From Blastococcus sp. Marseille-P5729 (GTDB lineage Bacteria > Actinomycetota > Actinomycetes > Mycobacteriales > Antricoccaceae): a stretch of 64,000 nt of DNA. The position numbers and the translations under genes were made by a program. Shown here piece after piece: positions 46,716 through 57,085 of this stretch (positions are counted from its first letter, which is position 1; every line of letters starts with the position of its first letter). The stretch spans positions 1,309,192 through 1,373,191 of the forward strand of contig NZ_OMPO01000001.1 in the NCBI RefSeq assembly GCF_900292035.1, written 5' to 3'. The notes under the pieces were generated by a model. That model saw only the letters and a list, made by a program, of their open reading frames with translations, had not been told where the DNA came from and searched no databases.

Positions 46716-49024
46716 CTATCTGGCGGCGACGCCGATCGCCGGACCGGCGTCCTTCACCGGGGCAGACGGCTTGATGCGGTCCAGGACCGCGGGCGCCTTC
46801 GACAGGATAGTGAACAGGTCGTCGTCGTCGTAGATCAGCAGGCCCTCGTAGGCCTCAGCCTCGATCTGGGACAGCCCGTGCTTGCGCGCTGGCTGCGCCG
46901 CCCCGGCCTGCGGGGGCATTCCGGCATGGCCCCGGCCGATCAGCTGCTCACGAATCGCCGCGCGGCCCGCCCGGCCGATCTCGACGCGGGTCGCGTCGCG
47001 CTGCAGACCGAACCGTCCCGCCAGCTCCTTGCTGGCCGCCGCTGGAGCGCGCGTCGGCGCCCCCGGGGCCTTCGCTGGCGCGTCCGCCTGCGTTGTGCGG
47101 CCACCCAGCCGGCTGGACATGCCACCGCTGGCTGGCCGGGCCCCTCCCGGGCTACCGGGACCGCCCGGACCACCGGGACCACCGGGACCGCCCGGGCCGC
47201 CGACCCCGAGACCCATCCGGCCCGGCGCACCCGGCCGGGCGCCGCCGGCACCGCCGGGGCCACCCGCCGCGCTACCCGTGCGCGATCCGCCTGGCGCACC
47301 CGGCGCAGCGCTCGTCCTCGATCCGCCTGGCGCACCCGGCGCAGCGCTCGTCCTCGATCCGCCTGGCGCACCCGGCGCACCGCTCGTCCTCGATCCGCCC
47401 GGGGCATTCGGCGCACCGCGACCGGGACGCCCGCCAGGCGAAACCCCGCCGCCCGGTCCACCCGCGCGTTCGAAACCAGGATTGATCGCCCGCGGTCCAC
47501 CGCCGGGGCCACCTGGCCCTCCGGGAGCCGTGCGCCCACCGAGCGTCGGGCGTCCCGCGGCAGGCCCACCGGCCCCCGGCCGACGTCCACCCGGGCACCC
47601 CTGCGGGCGTTGCGGCCGTTGAGACGAGATCCGGGAGGGGCCGGGGCTCCGGCGCGATTGCCCGGACCACCGCCGGGTGCCCCGCCGGGCGCACCGGGGC
47701 GCCCCCCGGGCGGCGCACCGCCACCTGGGGGCATGCCGCCGGGCACCGTCGGGCGACCGCTAATCGGATCGTTGACTCCCCCCATCCCACCGGGGAACCC
47801 GGGACCCCGGCCTCCGGGGGCCGTGGGTCCCGCACCGGGCGCGCCCGGCCGCCCGCCCGGGGCGGTGGGCGCCGCGCCGCCCGGCCCCGCAGGCGCCGCG
47901 CCTCGGGCTCCGGCGCCACCTAGGCCGCCTGGTACCGCTCCCGGCGGCAGCCCCCCAGGAGCCGCCGGAGCGGCACCGCGCCCGATCTGATCCTGGATCT
48001 GGTCGAGGGATGGCGCAGTTCCGCTGAGACCTTGCGGTGCACCCTGTCGCGCCGCGTCGAGCTCGCCGCGGAGCGCATCCACATCCGCCTGTGTGACCCC
48101 GGGCGGCTGCGGCGGCGCGCCGCGCTGAAAGAGGGAGTTGAGCCCACCGGGCTGGCTCATCATCTTCTGCAAGCTGCCGTACGGCGAGGCGGGTGGCGCG
48201 CCTCCCGGCGGTGCCGGGGGAGCCCCGCGAAGGCCCGCAGGCGGCGCACCGCCGGGCCCTCCGGGCGCACCACCAGGCCCTCCGGGCGCCGCAGGCGGCG
48301 CTCCACCGGGTCCACCGGGTGCGCCACCAGGTCCGCCCGGCGCCCCGGGGGCGCCGGGCGCTCCCGGGCCGGCCGGCCCCGTGACAGTCGCGTCGAGCGG
48401 GCCCTGCCATTGCTGACCCAGCTTCATCTTTCCCCAGGCGTCCCTGAATGCCGAGTTCAACGGGGTGGCGATGTCGTTGCGTGCGCGCGCATCGAACTCC
48501 CGCTTCTCCTCCTCGACGTGGCGGATGCCGCCTTCGGCCCGGTCCTTGGCTGCTGCCACGATGAGTGCACTGAGGTACTCGGCGTAGAGGGTGACCATCT
48601 TGCCTTGGTAGGTGGATACCTCAGTGGCGAGGGTGTGCATCGCGCCGGCATTGGCACCGGCCGCAGACTGCCAGTCGTCGATCGACCAGGTGGCCTGGCC
48701 GACTTTCGTGAGGAATGCCTCACTCGCGGTCGGGGATTCCCAGTTCGATTTCAAGGTCCGGCCGGCGGCACGCAGCGCACCCTCGATCTCGTACAGCGTG
48801 TCGCTCATGATCTCCCACGACGACCCCGCGCTGCGGATCCCATCGGGCTTGAGGTTCTTGACCGTGACGTTCGTCTGGGTGATCGTCCAGCCCGCGATCG
48901 GGCTAGAGGACAGCACGGGGGCAGGGGTGCTGGTCTCGTACCGGCCAGAGTCTGCCTCCAGCTGCATTCTGCCGGGACCCGACGCCGGCGGTGGCGGCGA
49001 CCAGCCGAAGTTGTCGTCACTCAT
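46716..49024 (-). CDS. Frameshifted Pro/Gly-rich, PPE/WXG-like ESX protein
   Basis: The frame starting at 49024 (MSDDNFGWSPPPP) encodes a helical N-terminal domain to about residue 205 (TLYEIEGALRAAGRTLKSNWESPTASEAFL; YQGKMVTLYAEYLSALIVAAAKD), then a long PGG/GAPPA-rich tract. Near 47587-47600 the reading must shift by one base: downstream, PAAGRPTLGGRTAPG, the 12-residue GGSRTSAAPGAP repeats and the tail HGLSQIEAEAYEGLLIYDDDDLF all lie in the second frame, which ends at 46716. The first frame continues as Arg-rich nonsense to 46940. A 1-nt loss in a C/G run explains it; whether it is an error or real is open. Confidence 0.7.
47284..47427 (-). repeat. 36-bp tandem repeats in the Pro/Gly-rich gene
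   Basis: Units begin at 47284, 47320, 47356 and 47392, each 36 bp; the last is diverged. In the second frame they encode GGSRTSAAPGAP-type units. Confidence 0.85.
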
Positions 49025-49116
49025 CGGTGTGCTCCAAGGCGCGAGAACGAGGCGCTCTGCGGGCGGGCAGTCGCCGACCGACGCGAGCGCCTCGCTCCAA
49101 AGCGGTAGCGGCGGCT

Positions 49117-49764
49117 CTAGATGACGCTATTGCCGCCGATATTGCTCAGCCGAGCGTTCCGCAGCGCCGTCTCGTAATCGGACCGGTATGGCTCGGGAAG
49201 CTCGGTCTCCGGGTTGGACTCCGGGTTCAGCAGAGTCATCTCGACGTCCTCGGGCGAGGATGCCGCCGGCGCCTCGCACTGCCCGATCGGTGGCGTGTAG
49301 TCATTCGGGCTGTAATCGGTCGGATCGGGCAACTGAGGCGAGTTTCCATTACCGCCTTCACCTGCGGCAGCGGGCGGATTCTGACGCGCCTTGTCGATCA
49401 TTTCCTGCAGCGACATCTGGCCCTCGCCAGGCTGGAAGGCGCTCTGGACGGTATTCATACCCGACGCGGATTCGTCGTCCGCAGCCGTGTAGTTGTTCTG
49501 GATGGTCTGGGCACCGAACTGTAGCGCCATCAGGCCTTGCGCCAGGTGCGAGGCGAACTGTCCGAACTGGTCCACACTCGCCCAGTGCATAGCGAAGGCC
49601 ACGTTTCCGGAGGGGAACGCGGACTGACCGAGCGCGGTGGTTCCCTCCATCAGCATCGAGACATGAGCCTCGTTCGTCGTCGTGCTGACTGCGTCTTCGG
49701 CCTGCTCGCCGGCCTTCTTGGAGAACTCACCCAGCTGCTCCTTCACGACCCAGATGTCGCTCAT
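49117..49764 (-). CDS. PE/EspC-like helical ESX protein
   Basis: 215 residues. The first ~110 residues are two long helices (MSDIWVVKEQLGEFSKKAGEQAEDAV and FAMHWASVDQFGQFASHLAQGLMALQFGAQTIQ), as in PE and EspC-like substrates. The rest is Pro/Asp/Glu-rich and disordered. ATG 49764 has GAGGAG upstream; the frame is open to 49839. It directly precedes the frameshifted PPE-like gene in the direction of transcription, so the two may form a PE-PPE-like heterodimer. Confidence 0.65.
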   Translation of the reverse strand: MSDIWVVKEQLGEFSKKAGEQAEDAVSTTTNEAHVSMLMEGTTALGQSAFPSGNVAFAMHWASVDQFGQFASHLAQGLMALQFGAQTIQNNYTAADDESASGMNTVQSAFQPGEGQMSLQEMIDKARQNPPAAAGEGGNGNSPQLPDPTDYSPNDYTPPIGQCEAPAASSPEDVEMTLLNPESNPETELPEPYRSDYETALRNARLSNIGGNSVI

Positions 49765-49944
49765 GCTCAGTAACACTCCTCGATTTCGTGTGAACGCTCG
49801 CGTGTGGTGAACGAAAACTGCCGTTAACGACTCTGCCATGATGGATCGGACCCCGAGGAGTGCCCGACCGGAAAGTTCATCGACTGGTCACCTCCACCGG
49901 GATCCGCCATCCAGGAGCGACGTCGTGGGCCCGGCACCGGTTCC

Positions 49945-52900
49945 CTACAGGTCGGGTGGAGGCAGGTACCCGAGCTGGACGAGCCGGGCGCCTTCCTTGC
50001 GGGTCACATACCAACCGCGTCCAGGCGGCTGCTGCGACGGTCTCGTGTTGCCGATCAAGGCGCCTTCGTCCCGGTCGCCCGACAGCAGGATCCCGGGTGT
50101 CGACAGCTCCCGCAGCCGCATCAGCACCGGCTCGAACAACGCGCGCCCGGCGCCGCCCGAGCGCCTGGTCATGACCAGGTGCAGACCCACATCGCGCGCC
50201 TGGGACAGAAACTCGACGATCGGCAGCATCGGGTTGGGGTTGCCGGCGGCCACCAGGTCGTAGTCGTCGACGATCAGGTACAGCTCCGGTCCGCGCCACC
50301 AGCTGCGCGCCCGCAGCTGGTCCGGGGTGACGTCCGGCCCGGGGAGCCGGCTGCGCATCACATCGGAGATCTCCTTGATCATGTCCGTCGCCATCGCGGA
50401 CGACGTCCCGTAGGCCAGCAGGTGCGGCTCGCTGATCGCCCCGAGCAGGCTGCGCCGGTAGTCGAGCGCGATGATCCGAGCCTCCTCGGTATCGAACCGG
50501 CGCGCGACCTGGTCGGCGAACGCCCGCAGGAAGGCGCTCTTGCCGGTCTCGGAGTCACCGAACAGGATGAGGTGCGACTCGCCGGTCATGTCGGCGTACA
50601 CCGGCATGAGGTCGGACTCGCCGATGCCCAGCGCGATGCCCTGGGGAGCGGCCACCGGCAGGTCGGCGTACGGCAGCACATCCGGCAGCATCCGTACCCG
50701 CGGCGCCGGCGGCGCCTGCCACGCGCTCGCGACCCGCGAGACCAGATCGCGTACGCCGTCCGCGGTCGTGTCGGGGTCCTGGTCCCCGTCGATGCGCGGG
50801 AGCCCGATGAGCATCTGCATCTTGTCCTCGGTGATGCCCCGCCCCGGGCTGTCGGCTGGGATCCGCATCGAGGCACGACGATCCAGCACCGAGTCGCTCG
50901 CATCACCCAGGCGCAGCTCCACGCGGGTGCCCATCAGGTCGCGGATCGCGGTGCGCAGATCCATCCACCGCGTCGCGGCCGCCATGACGTGGACGCCGTA
51001 GGTCAGGCCGCGCGCCGCGATGTCGGTGATCTTGGCCTCGAGGTCGTCGAACTCGTTGCGGATGGTCAACCACCCGTCGATCACCAGGAATGCATCGCCG
51101 AACTTGTCCTCGGCGAACTCGCCGGCCCGCTTGCGCCTGCGGTAGGTGGCCATCGAGTCGATGCCGTGCTCGCCGAACAGCCGCTCCCGATAGTCCAGAA
51201 GTGCGTTCATCTCGGCGACCGCCCGGCGCAGCTCGGAGCCCTGGGACCGCCCGAATACGCCGCCGACGTGCGGTAGGTCGCGGAGGGCGCCGAGTGAGCC
51301 GCCGCCGAAGTCCAGGCAGTAGAACTGCACCTCTCGCGGAGTGTGCGACAGCGCAAGACTGGTCATGATGGTGCGCAGCGCGGTGCTCTTGCCTGACTGG
51401 GGTGCGCCGACCACCGCGACGTTGCCGTTGCCGCCGGACAGTTCCAGGGCCATCTCCTCGCGGCGCTGCTCCAGGGGTCTGTCGATCAGCCCGATGTGCG
51501 CCCGCAGCCGGCCGTGTAGGTCGGGGTTCGAGACGGCGAGGCCGCGGTCCTGCGTGCCGACCAGTCGGGGCAGCAGCTGATCGAGGGTGGGCGGCTCGTC
51601 CAACGGCGGTAGCCACACGCGATGCGCCGGGACGCCGGCGCCCTCGATCCGCTCCACCATCACATCCAGGAGGGTCTCCCCGATCCCCTCGTCAGGATCG
51701 GGCTCCGGAGCGGCGAGCTCCTCTTCCTCTGCCACCTGGACTGCGCGGTACTGCGTGTCGTACTCCAACACCTCGATCGCCTTTGCCTCCGGGCCTCGCT
51801 GCCGCTCCTCCCCCGCGCGGTGGTAGACGCCGGAGACGTAGGCGGCGCGGAACCGGGTTAGTGCCTCGGTGCCGAACTTCAGGTAGCCGTGCCCGGGGGC
51901 GCGCGGAAGCTCGTAGGCATCCGGGCTAGCGATCACCACCCGGCTTTCCATCGCCGAGTTCGTGCGTAGCGATATGCGGTACGACAGATGCGTGTCCAGA
52001 CCTCGCAGCCGGCCCTCCTCGAGCCGCTGAGAGGCCAGCAGCAGGTGGACGCCGAGGGATCGTCCAACTCGGCCGATCTGCACGAACATGTCGATGAAGT
52101 CGGGTTTGGCTGACAGCAGCTCGGAGAACTCGTCGCAGATGATCAGCAGGCTGGGCATCGGGGCCAGCGGCGCCCCCGCGAGCCGGGCCTTCTCGTAGTC
52201 CCGCAGCGACGAGTAGTTGCCCGCGCTGCGCAGCAGCTCCTGCCGGCGCAAGAGCTCGCCGTTGATGGCGTCGGTCATCCGGTCCACCAGCGGCAGCTCG
52301 TCCGCGAGGTTGGTGATGACCGCACTGGTGTGCGGGATCCGGTCCAGCTTCGTGAAAGTCGCGCCGCCCTTGAAGTCGACGAGCACGAAGTTCAGCGTCT
52401 CGGAGTTGTGCGTGGCAGCCAGCGCGAGCACCAGGGTGCGAAGCAGCTCGGACTTGCCCGATCCGGTGGCGCCGATCAGCAGGCCGTGCGGGCCCATGCC
52501 GTCCTGCGCGGACTCCTTAAGGTCCAGCTCGATCGCCTCGCCCTCCGCGCCGATGCCTATCGGGACTCTGAGCTGGTTGCGGTTGGCGCGCGGCTTCCAG
52601 TAGTCCTTCACATCGAACTCGTAGGGATCGCCGATCGCGAGGAGCTCGGCCAGCCCCATCGCGGTGCTCATCGCCTGCTCGCCTACCGCGCCCATCGACA
52701 CCCGCAACGGCGCGAGCTGGCGGGCGAGGGCTTCGCTCTGCGCGACCTCGAAGCGGTCTGCGACGCCGAGGCGGTTCTCGCCTTCCTTGGTCCGGCTCTC
52801 GAGCTTGCCCGCCTCGTCGATCGCGAGGACGAGCGTGCTGGCTTCGAGCAGCCGCGGCGGCGTCCGGTCGAGGTCGAGGATGGTCACGCCCTCGACTCCA

Positions 52901-53910
52901 GGGTCCACCGTCAGGTGGCTGGAGCCTTCGACGTCCCCGCCGTCCAGGATCACGACAAGGTGCGGTCCGGTGATCTCAGTGGCGGGGCCGGCGATGTTGA
53001 AGCGCGGTCGCGCTGCCAGCAGGTCCTCGAGCATCGCCTCGATCGACTGCACCGACGGCGCCACCAGCCGGACACTGCCGAGTGCGTCCAGCCGCTCGTG
53101 GTGGAAGCAGTGCGGCAGCCACTTGGTCCACTCCCACTCCGCACGCGAGTCCTCGTCGCAGCAGATCGCGATCATCAGGTCGTCCGGCGAGTGGTGCACC
53201 GCGAGTTGCGCGACCATCGCGCGGATCAACGACCGCTTCGCGTCTTGCTCTCCGGAGAACAGCACTCGTGCGAAGCCGTTGATCGCCATCGCGACCGGCA
53301 GGCCCTCGATCGTGCCGTAGGTCTGGACGAAGTGCCGCAGCGCCGACGCGCACAACGGCTCGAGCTCGTCAAGCGGCTTGGTCGCCGGCGGGACGAGCGG
53401 CGTGGCCAGCGACTGCGCCCCGACGCCGATTCGCACGACCCCGAAGTCGGCGTCGGTGCGCCGCCGCTCCCACAACCGGTGGCTCGCGGCCACCGACCAC
53501 AGGGAGTCGGGGTCTGGGTGGCGGTAGTACATCGCCACGCGCTGCTCGTTGGCCGTGCGCTGCACTCGTTTGCGCTGCAACGCCAGGTGCCGCATGTACT
53601 GACGGCGCTTGAGCACCATCTCGCGCTTGCTCGGGCCGCCGCTGTTGTTCATCATGCCCATGCCGACCATGCCGAGGGCCGACAAGCCAAACATGCCGCC
53701 GAGGATGTAACCGATCGGCCCCGTCGAGCGCATGCTGAACATCAGCGCCATGGCACCCGCGCCGGCCAGCATCGGCAGCACCATCAGCAGCTGGCTCCAG
53801 GCCTTCCCCGCCGGCGGCGGGATCTCCGGGGGCGAGTCGAGGATGACCTCACCGGACGGCAGCTCCGGCGCGTCTCGTCGCGGTTGGCGCCGGACGATCA
53901 TGGTGCTCAA
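49945..53910 (-). CDS. eccC: Type VII secretion ATPase EccC (fused EccCa-EccCb)
   Basis: 1321 residues. Two N-terminal membrane helices (LLMVLPMLAGAGAMALMFS; GPIGYILGGMFGLSALGMVGMGMM) are followed by three FtsK/SpoIIIE-type ATPase domains: Walker A GATGSGKSE (near 475), GAPQSGKSTA (near 835) and GDSETGKSAF (near 1117). Walker B of the first domain is LLIICDEFSEL. EccC drives substrate translocation and recognises YxxxD/E-type signals. The family start MSTMIVRRQPRR uses TTG at 53910, with GGAGA 7 bp upstream. It is divergent from eccD. Confidence 0.96.
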   Translation of the reverse strand: MSTMIVRRQPRRDAPELPSGEVILDSPPEIPPPAGKAWSQLLMVLPMLAGAGAMALMFSMRSTGPIGYILGGMFGLSALGMVGMGMMNNSGGPSKREMVLKRRQYMRHLALQRKRVQRTANEQRVAMYYRHPDPDSLWSVAASHRLWERRRTDADFGVVRIGVGAQSLATPLVPPATKPLDELEPLCASALRHFVQTYGTIEGLPVAMAINGFARVLFSGEQDAKRSLIRAMVAQLAVHHSPDDLMIAICCDEDSRAEWEWTKWLPHCFHHERLDALGSVRLVAPSVQSIEAMLEDLLAARPRFNIAGPATEITGPHLVVILDGGDVEGSSHLTVDPGVEGVTILDLDRTPPRLLEASTLVLAIDEAGKLESRTKEGENRLGVADRFEVAQSEALARQLAPLRVSMGAVGEQAMSTAMGLAELLAIGDPYEFDVKDYWKPRANRNQLRVPIGIGAEGEAIELDLKESAQDGMGPHGLLIGATGSGKSELLRTLVLALAATHNSETLNFVLVDFKGGATFTKLDRIPHTSAVITNLADELPLVDRMTDAINGELLRRQELLRSAGNYSSLRDYEKARLAGAPLAPMPSLLIICDEFSELLSAKPDFIDMFVQIGRVGRSLGVHLLLASQRLEEGRLRGLDTHLSYRISLRTNSAMESRVVIASPDAYELPRAPGHGYLKFGTEALTRFRAAYVSGVYHRAGEERQRGPEAKAIEVLEYDTQYRAVQVAEEEELAAPEPDPDEGIGETLLDVMVERIEGAGVPAHRVWLPPLDEPPTLDQLLPRLVGTQDRGLAVSNPDLHGRLRAHIGLIDRPLEQRREEMALELSGGNGNVAVVGAPQSGKSTALRTIMTSLALSHTPREVQFYCLDFGGGSLGALRDLPHVGGVFGRSQGSELRRAVAEMNALLDYRERLFGEHGIDSMATYRRRKRAGEFAEDKFGDAFLVIDGWLTIRNEFDDLEAKITDIAARGLTYGVHVMAAATRWMDLRTAIRDLMGTRVELRLGDASDSVLDRRASMRIPADSPGRGITEDKMQMLIGLPRIDGDQDPDTTADGVRDLVSRVASAWQAPPAPRVRMLPDVLPYADLPVAAPQGIALGIGESDLMPVYADMTGESHLILFGDSETGKSAFLRAFADQVARRFDTEEARIIALDYRRSLLGAISEPHLLAYGTSSAMATDMIKEISDVMRSRLPGPDVTPDQLRARSWWRGPELYLIVDDYDLVAAGNPNPMLPIVEFLSQARDVGLHLVMTRRSGGAGRALFEPVLMRLRELSTPGILLSGDRDEGALIGNTRPSQQPPGRGWYVTRKEGARLVQLGYLPPPDL

Positions 53911-53931
53911 TCGACAGTCTCCGTTTCGGGG

Positions 53932-53943
53932 GCGTGATCACGC
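53932..53943. promoter_or_regulatory. Palindrome GCGTGATCACGC between eccC and eccD
   Basis: A perfect 12-bp palindrome in the 121-bp divergent region of the main ESX genes. It could be a shared operator controlling both directions. Confidence 0.45.
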
Positions 53944-54031
53944 ACGTCTGAGGCGGCATTATCGTAACCAGTGCAGTCCGTTCGATACCCGCCGTCCCAG
54001 GCGGCGAGCACTAGTCACCGGAGCTGATCTC

Positions 54032-55420
54032 GTGAGCCGTACGTCCGCCGGGCTAGCGCGCATCACCGTCGCCGCACCTCAACGACGCATGGATGTGGCG
54101 CTGCCGGAGCACTCCGTCGTCGCCGAGCTGCTGCCGGCGATCACCAAGCACGCCGGCGAGAGCCTGGCCGACGACGGTCAGTCGCACGGCGGGTGGACGC
54201 TGCGGCGATTCGACGGCACGGACGTCGACCCCAACCGGTCGCTGGCCGCCCAGGACATCCTGGATGGCGAGATCCTCCAGCTGGTCCCCCGGCAGACGGA
54301 ATGGCCCGAGCTGGACTACGACGACATCGTCGACGTGATCGCGAGCGGCGCCCGGCGTACGGCGCGCGGCTGGGCGCCGGATGCGACCCGCCGCACCGGC
54401 ATCGCCGTCGCCTGCGCGGCGTTCCTGCTCGCGCTCGGACTGATCCTGCTCGGCGGGATCCCGTGGACCACGGCCTCGTACGTCGCGATCGGAGGGGCCG
54501 TGCTCACTCTCGGTTGTGCGGCCACGCTGAGCCGGGTCCTGAAGGACGCCGCGGCCGCGGTGCCCTTCGGCGTCCTGGCGATGATCTTCGGGTTCGTCGG
54601 CGGGTTCCTCGTCGCGCTGCGTGACAACCCGATCTCCCAGGCGTCCGCCACGCACTACCTGATCGGCTTTGCCGGCCTCACGCTCGTGAGCCTCGTCGCG
54701 TACGGCGCGATCGCCTACCGCACGCACTGGTTCTTCGCCGGGATCTTCGGCGGGCTGGTCGGTGCGTTGGGCGCCTGGCTGGCGCGCTGGGACTCGTTGA
54801 ACCCGATGGAGGCGGCGGCGATCGTCGCCTCCATTGTCGTGGTGCTGACCTCGACGTTTCCGCTGCTGTCGATCCGCCTCGCGAAACTGCCGGTCCCGAC
54901 CCTGCCGACCACGACCGAGGAGCTGCTCGCCGACCCGCCGGCTCAGCCGCTGCCGCGGGTGCACGCGACGGTGCAGCGCGCCGACGAGATGCTCACCGGC
55001 TTCTTCATCGGGTCGGCGGCGGTGCTGCTGGTGTGCCAGGTGTTGTTGATCACCAGCGGCAACACGACCGCGCTCTACCTGGCGTGGACGATCATCGCCG
55101 CCAACCTGCTTCGGGCACGCCTGTTTCCTACGCTGCGCCACCGCATCCCGCAGCTGGTCGCTGCGTGCGGCGGCGTCGCGATCGTGGCGGCCACTGCGCT
55201 CGCTGCGTCAAGCACCACACGGCTGCTGGTCGTCGTGCCGATCCTGGGCGTCGTCGCGCTCGGCGTGCTCGCGCTGAGCCGCTACCTCGTCGAGAACCGA
55301 CCCACGCCGTTCATGTCAAGGGTTGCCGACATCCTTGACGTGATCGTCATCATCGTGATCGTTCCGCTCGTGTGCGTCGTCATCGGGCTGTACGGATACC
55401 TGCGCGGCCTCTACGGATAG
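54032..55420 (+). CDS. eccD: Type VII secretion protein EccD
   Basis: 462 residues. A ubiquitin-like N-terminal domain (ARITVAAPQRRMDVALPEHSVVAELLPAITKH; LQLVPRQTEWPELDYDD) is followed by about 11 membrane helices, the membrane core of the ESX pore. The GTG start at 54032 has GGAG 8 bp upstream; the frame is open to 53732 antisense to eccC. Its stop overlaps the SD of eccB, indicating one operon. Confidence 0.93.
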   Translation: MSRTSAGLARITVAAPQRRMDVALPEHSVVAELLPAITKHAGESLADDGQSHGGWTLRRFDGTDVDPNRSLAAQDILDGEILQLVPRQTEWPELDYDDIVDVIASGARRTARGWAPDATRRTGIAVACAAFLLALGLILLGGIPWTTASYVAIGGAVLTLGCAATLSRVLKDAAAAVPFGVLAMIFGFVGGFLVALRDNPISQASATHYLIGFAGLTLVSLVAYGAIAYRTHWFFAGIFGGLVGALGAWLARWDSLNPMEAAAIVASIVVVLTSTFPLLSIRLAKLPVPTLPTTTEELLADPPAQPLPRVHATVQRADEMLTGFFIGSAAVLLVCQVLLITSGNTTALYLAWTIIAANLLRARLFPTLRHRIPQLVAACGGVAIVAATALAASSTTRLLVVVPILGVVALGVLALSRYLVENRPTPFMSRVADILDVIVIIVIVPLVCVVIGLYGYLRGLYG

Positions 55421-55429
55421 GAGTCATCG

Positions 55430-56860
55430 GTGGCAAGTCGGCGCGACCTGTTCCAGTCCTATCAGTTCATGATCCAGCGGGTGGTCTCCAGCGTGGTGCT
55501 GCGCGAGACCGACCCGCTGCAGTCGCCACTGCGCCGCATGGGCGGCGCGGCGTTCGCCAGCGTGATGATCGCCGTCATCTCGCTGGCCGCGGCCGGTGTG
55601 ATCGGGCTGGTCAAACCGGGTGGCAACAAGACCTGGCGCGACGGGGCCGCCGTGATCGTCGACAGCAGCAGCGGCGCCCAGTATGTCTACCTGAAGGACT
55701 CCAGCGGCGAGTTCCAACTGCACCCGGTACCCAACCTCGCCTCAGGCGCGCTGCTGATCGGGACACCCGACACCGTCGATGTCGCCTCACGATCGTTGGA
55801 CGACGTGCCGCGGGCGGCCCCCATGGGGATCGTCGGGGCACCGGACGCCTTGCCGGCCGCCGACCAGCTGTCGACCGAAGCCTGGACGTTGTGCTCGCTG
55901 CGGGCCGAGAACATCAGCGGCGAGGAGCTGCCCAACACCTCCTTGTCGATCGGCCGGACCTACACCGAAGGGGCCGACCTGGGGGACAACGGCGTGCTGG
56001 TCCGCGACACCGAGGCCGGCGGGCTGTATCTGGTCGCGAACGGGCGACGATATGCAATTCCGCAGGAGGCGCCGGTGCTCGACGGCCTCGGGCTGCGCAA
56101 CGTACCGCAGATCCGGGTCGGCAGCGCGTGGATCAGCGCGATTCCCGCCGGCCAGGACCTCGCCCCGGTGCCGGTCGCGGGCGCCGGGTCGCCGTCCAGC
56201 ATCGTCGACGGCGGCTACGTGGGACAGGTTCGGTCCGTTGCAACCCCCGACCGCACCCATCAGTACTACCTGGTGCTCGCCGACCAGCTCCAACCTCTCA
56301 CCCAGACTCAGGCGATGGTGACCGTGGCGGACCCTGCGCTCGCGGTTGCCTACCCGCAAACCGGCGCGCCCACGGTGCTTGACCTGAGCCCGGCGGTTGC
56401 GGCTTCCGCGCCGAAGGTCCCCGTGCCCGAGGAGTCTCCGGCGGATCTGCCCGCTGCCGCGCCGGAGATGATGTCGAACGCCTCGGACCGCGCGACCGTG
56501 TGCGCGTCGTACGAAAGCTCCGAGGCGGTGCCGTCGATCGCTGTAGAAGCCCGGGTCGAGGGCGCGGAGATGGCGCCGGCCACCGAGAGCCGGACCCAGA
56601 ACGGCACCGTTCTGGCAGACCGGGTGCAGGTGGACGGCGGATCGGGCGTGCTCGTGCAGTCGATGCTCTCCCCCGGCTCCACCGACTCGATGCTGTACCT
56701 GGTGACCGACCGCGGCCAGCGTTTCGCGATCATCGGCGAGGACGCCCGCGGCGCGCTCGGCTACCAGAACGCCACGCCGGTGGCGATGCCCGCCTCGCTG
56801 GTGGCCCGCATCCCCGAAGGCCCCGCGCTGGACCCGGCCGCGGCCCGGACGGCGATCTGA
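55430..56860 (+). CDS. eccB: Type VII secretion protein EccB
   Basis: 476 residues. The family start SRRDLFQSYQFMIQRVVSSVVLRETDPLQSPLRR is followed by one membrane helix (AFASVMIAVISLAAAGVIGLV), then a large extracytoplasmic domain. GGNKTWRDGAAVIVDSSSGAQYVYL is the EccB hallmark. GTG start at 55430 with AGGAG overlapping the eccD stop. Forms the ESX membrane complex with EccC, EccD and EccE. Confidence 0.95.
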   Translation: MASRRDLFQSYQFMIQRVVSSVVLRETDPLQSPLRRMGGAAFASVMIAVISLAAAGVIGLVKPGGNKTWRDGAAVIVDSSSGAQYVYLKDSSGEFQLHPVPNLASGALLIGTPDTVDVASRSLDDVPRAAPMGIVGAPDALPAADQLSTEAWTLCSLRAENISGEELPNTSLSIGRTYTEGADLGDNGVLVRDTEAGGLYLVANGRRYAIPQEAPVLDGLGLRNVPQIRVGSAWISAIPAGQDLAPVPVAGAGSPSSIVDGGYVGQVRSVATPDRTHQYYLVLADQLQPLTQTQAMVTVADPALAVAYPQTGAPTVLDLSPAVAASAPKVPVPEESPADLPAAAPEMMSNASDRATVCASYESSEAVPSIAVEARVEGAEMAPATESRTQNGTVLADRVQVDGGSGVLVQSMLSPGSTDSMLYLVTDRGQRFAIIGEDARGALGYQNATPVAMPASLVARIPEGPALDPAAARTAI

Positions 56861-57085
56861 CCGCCTGCCGAACAGGTCGGGAACTCCCCTCGAACCGAGT
56901 GAATTTTGCATGAACGGGTCCAGGTCGCCGGTGGCACCGTCAATGCTGTTGCAGTTACGGTTCCTTCCGGCGGCCTTCCCACACGGGGCCACGGGCGCCC
57001 GCAAGGACCCGCGGTGGAGCACCGCTCCCGCCGCGGCCATGCGGTCAGGCTGGATCAGACAGACACTTTGCAGGATGGAGAGAAG

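Noticed and set aside
46940-47590. Continuation of the 49024 frame as the true C-terminus of the PPE-like protein
   Set aside because: It is Arg-rich with irregular repeats, whereas the alternative frame has regular repeats and a protein-like tail.
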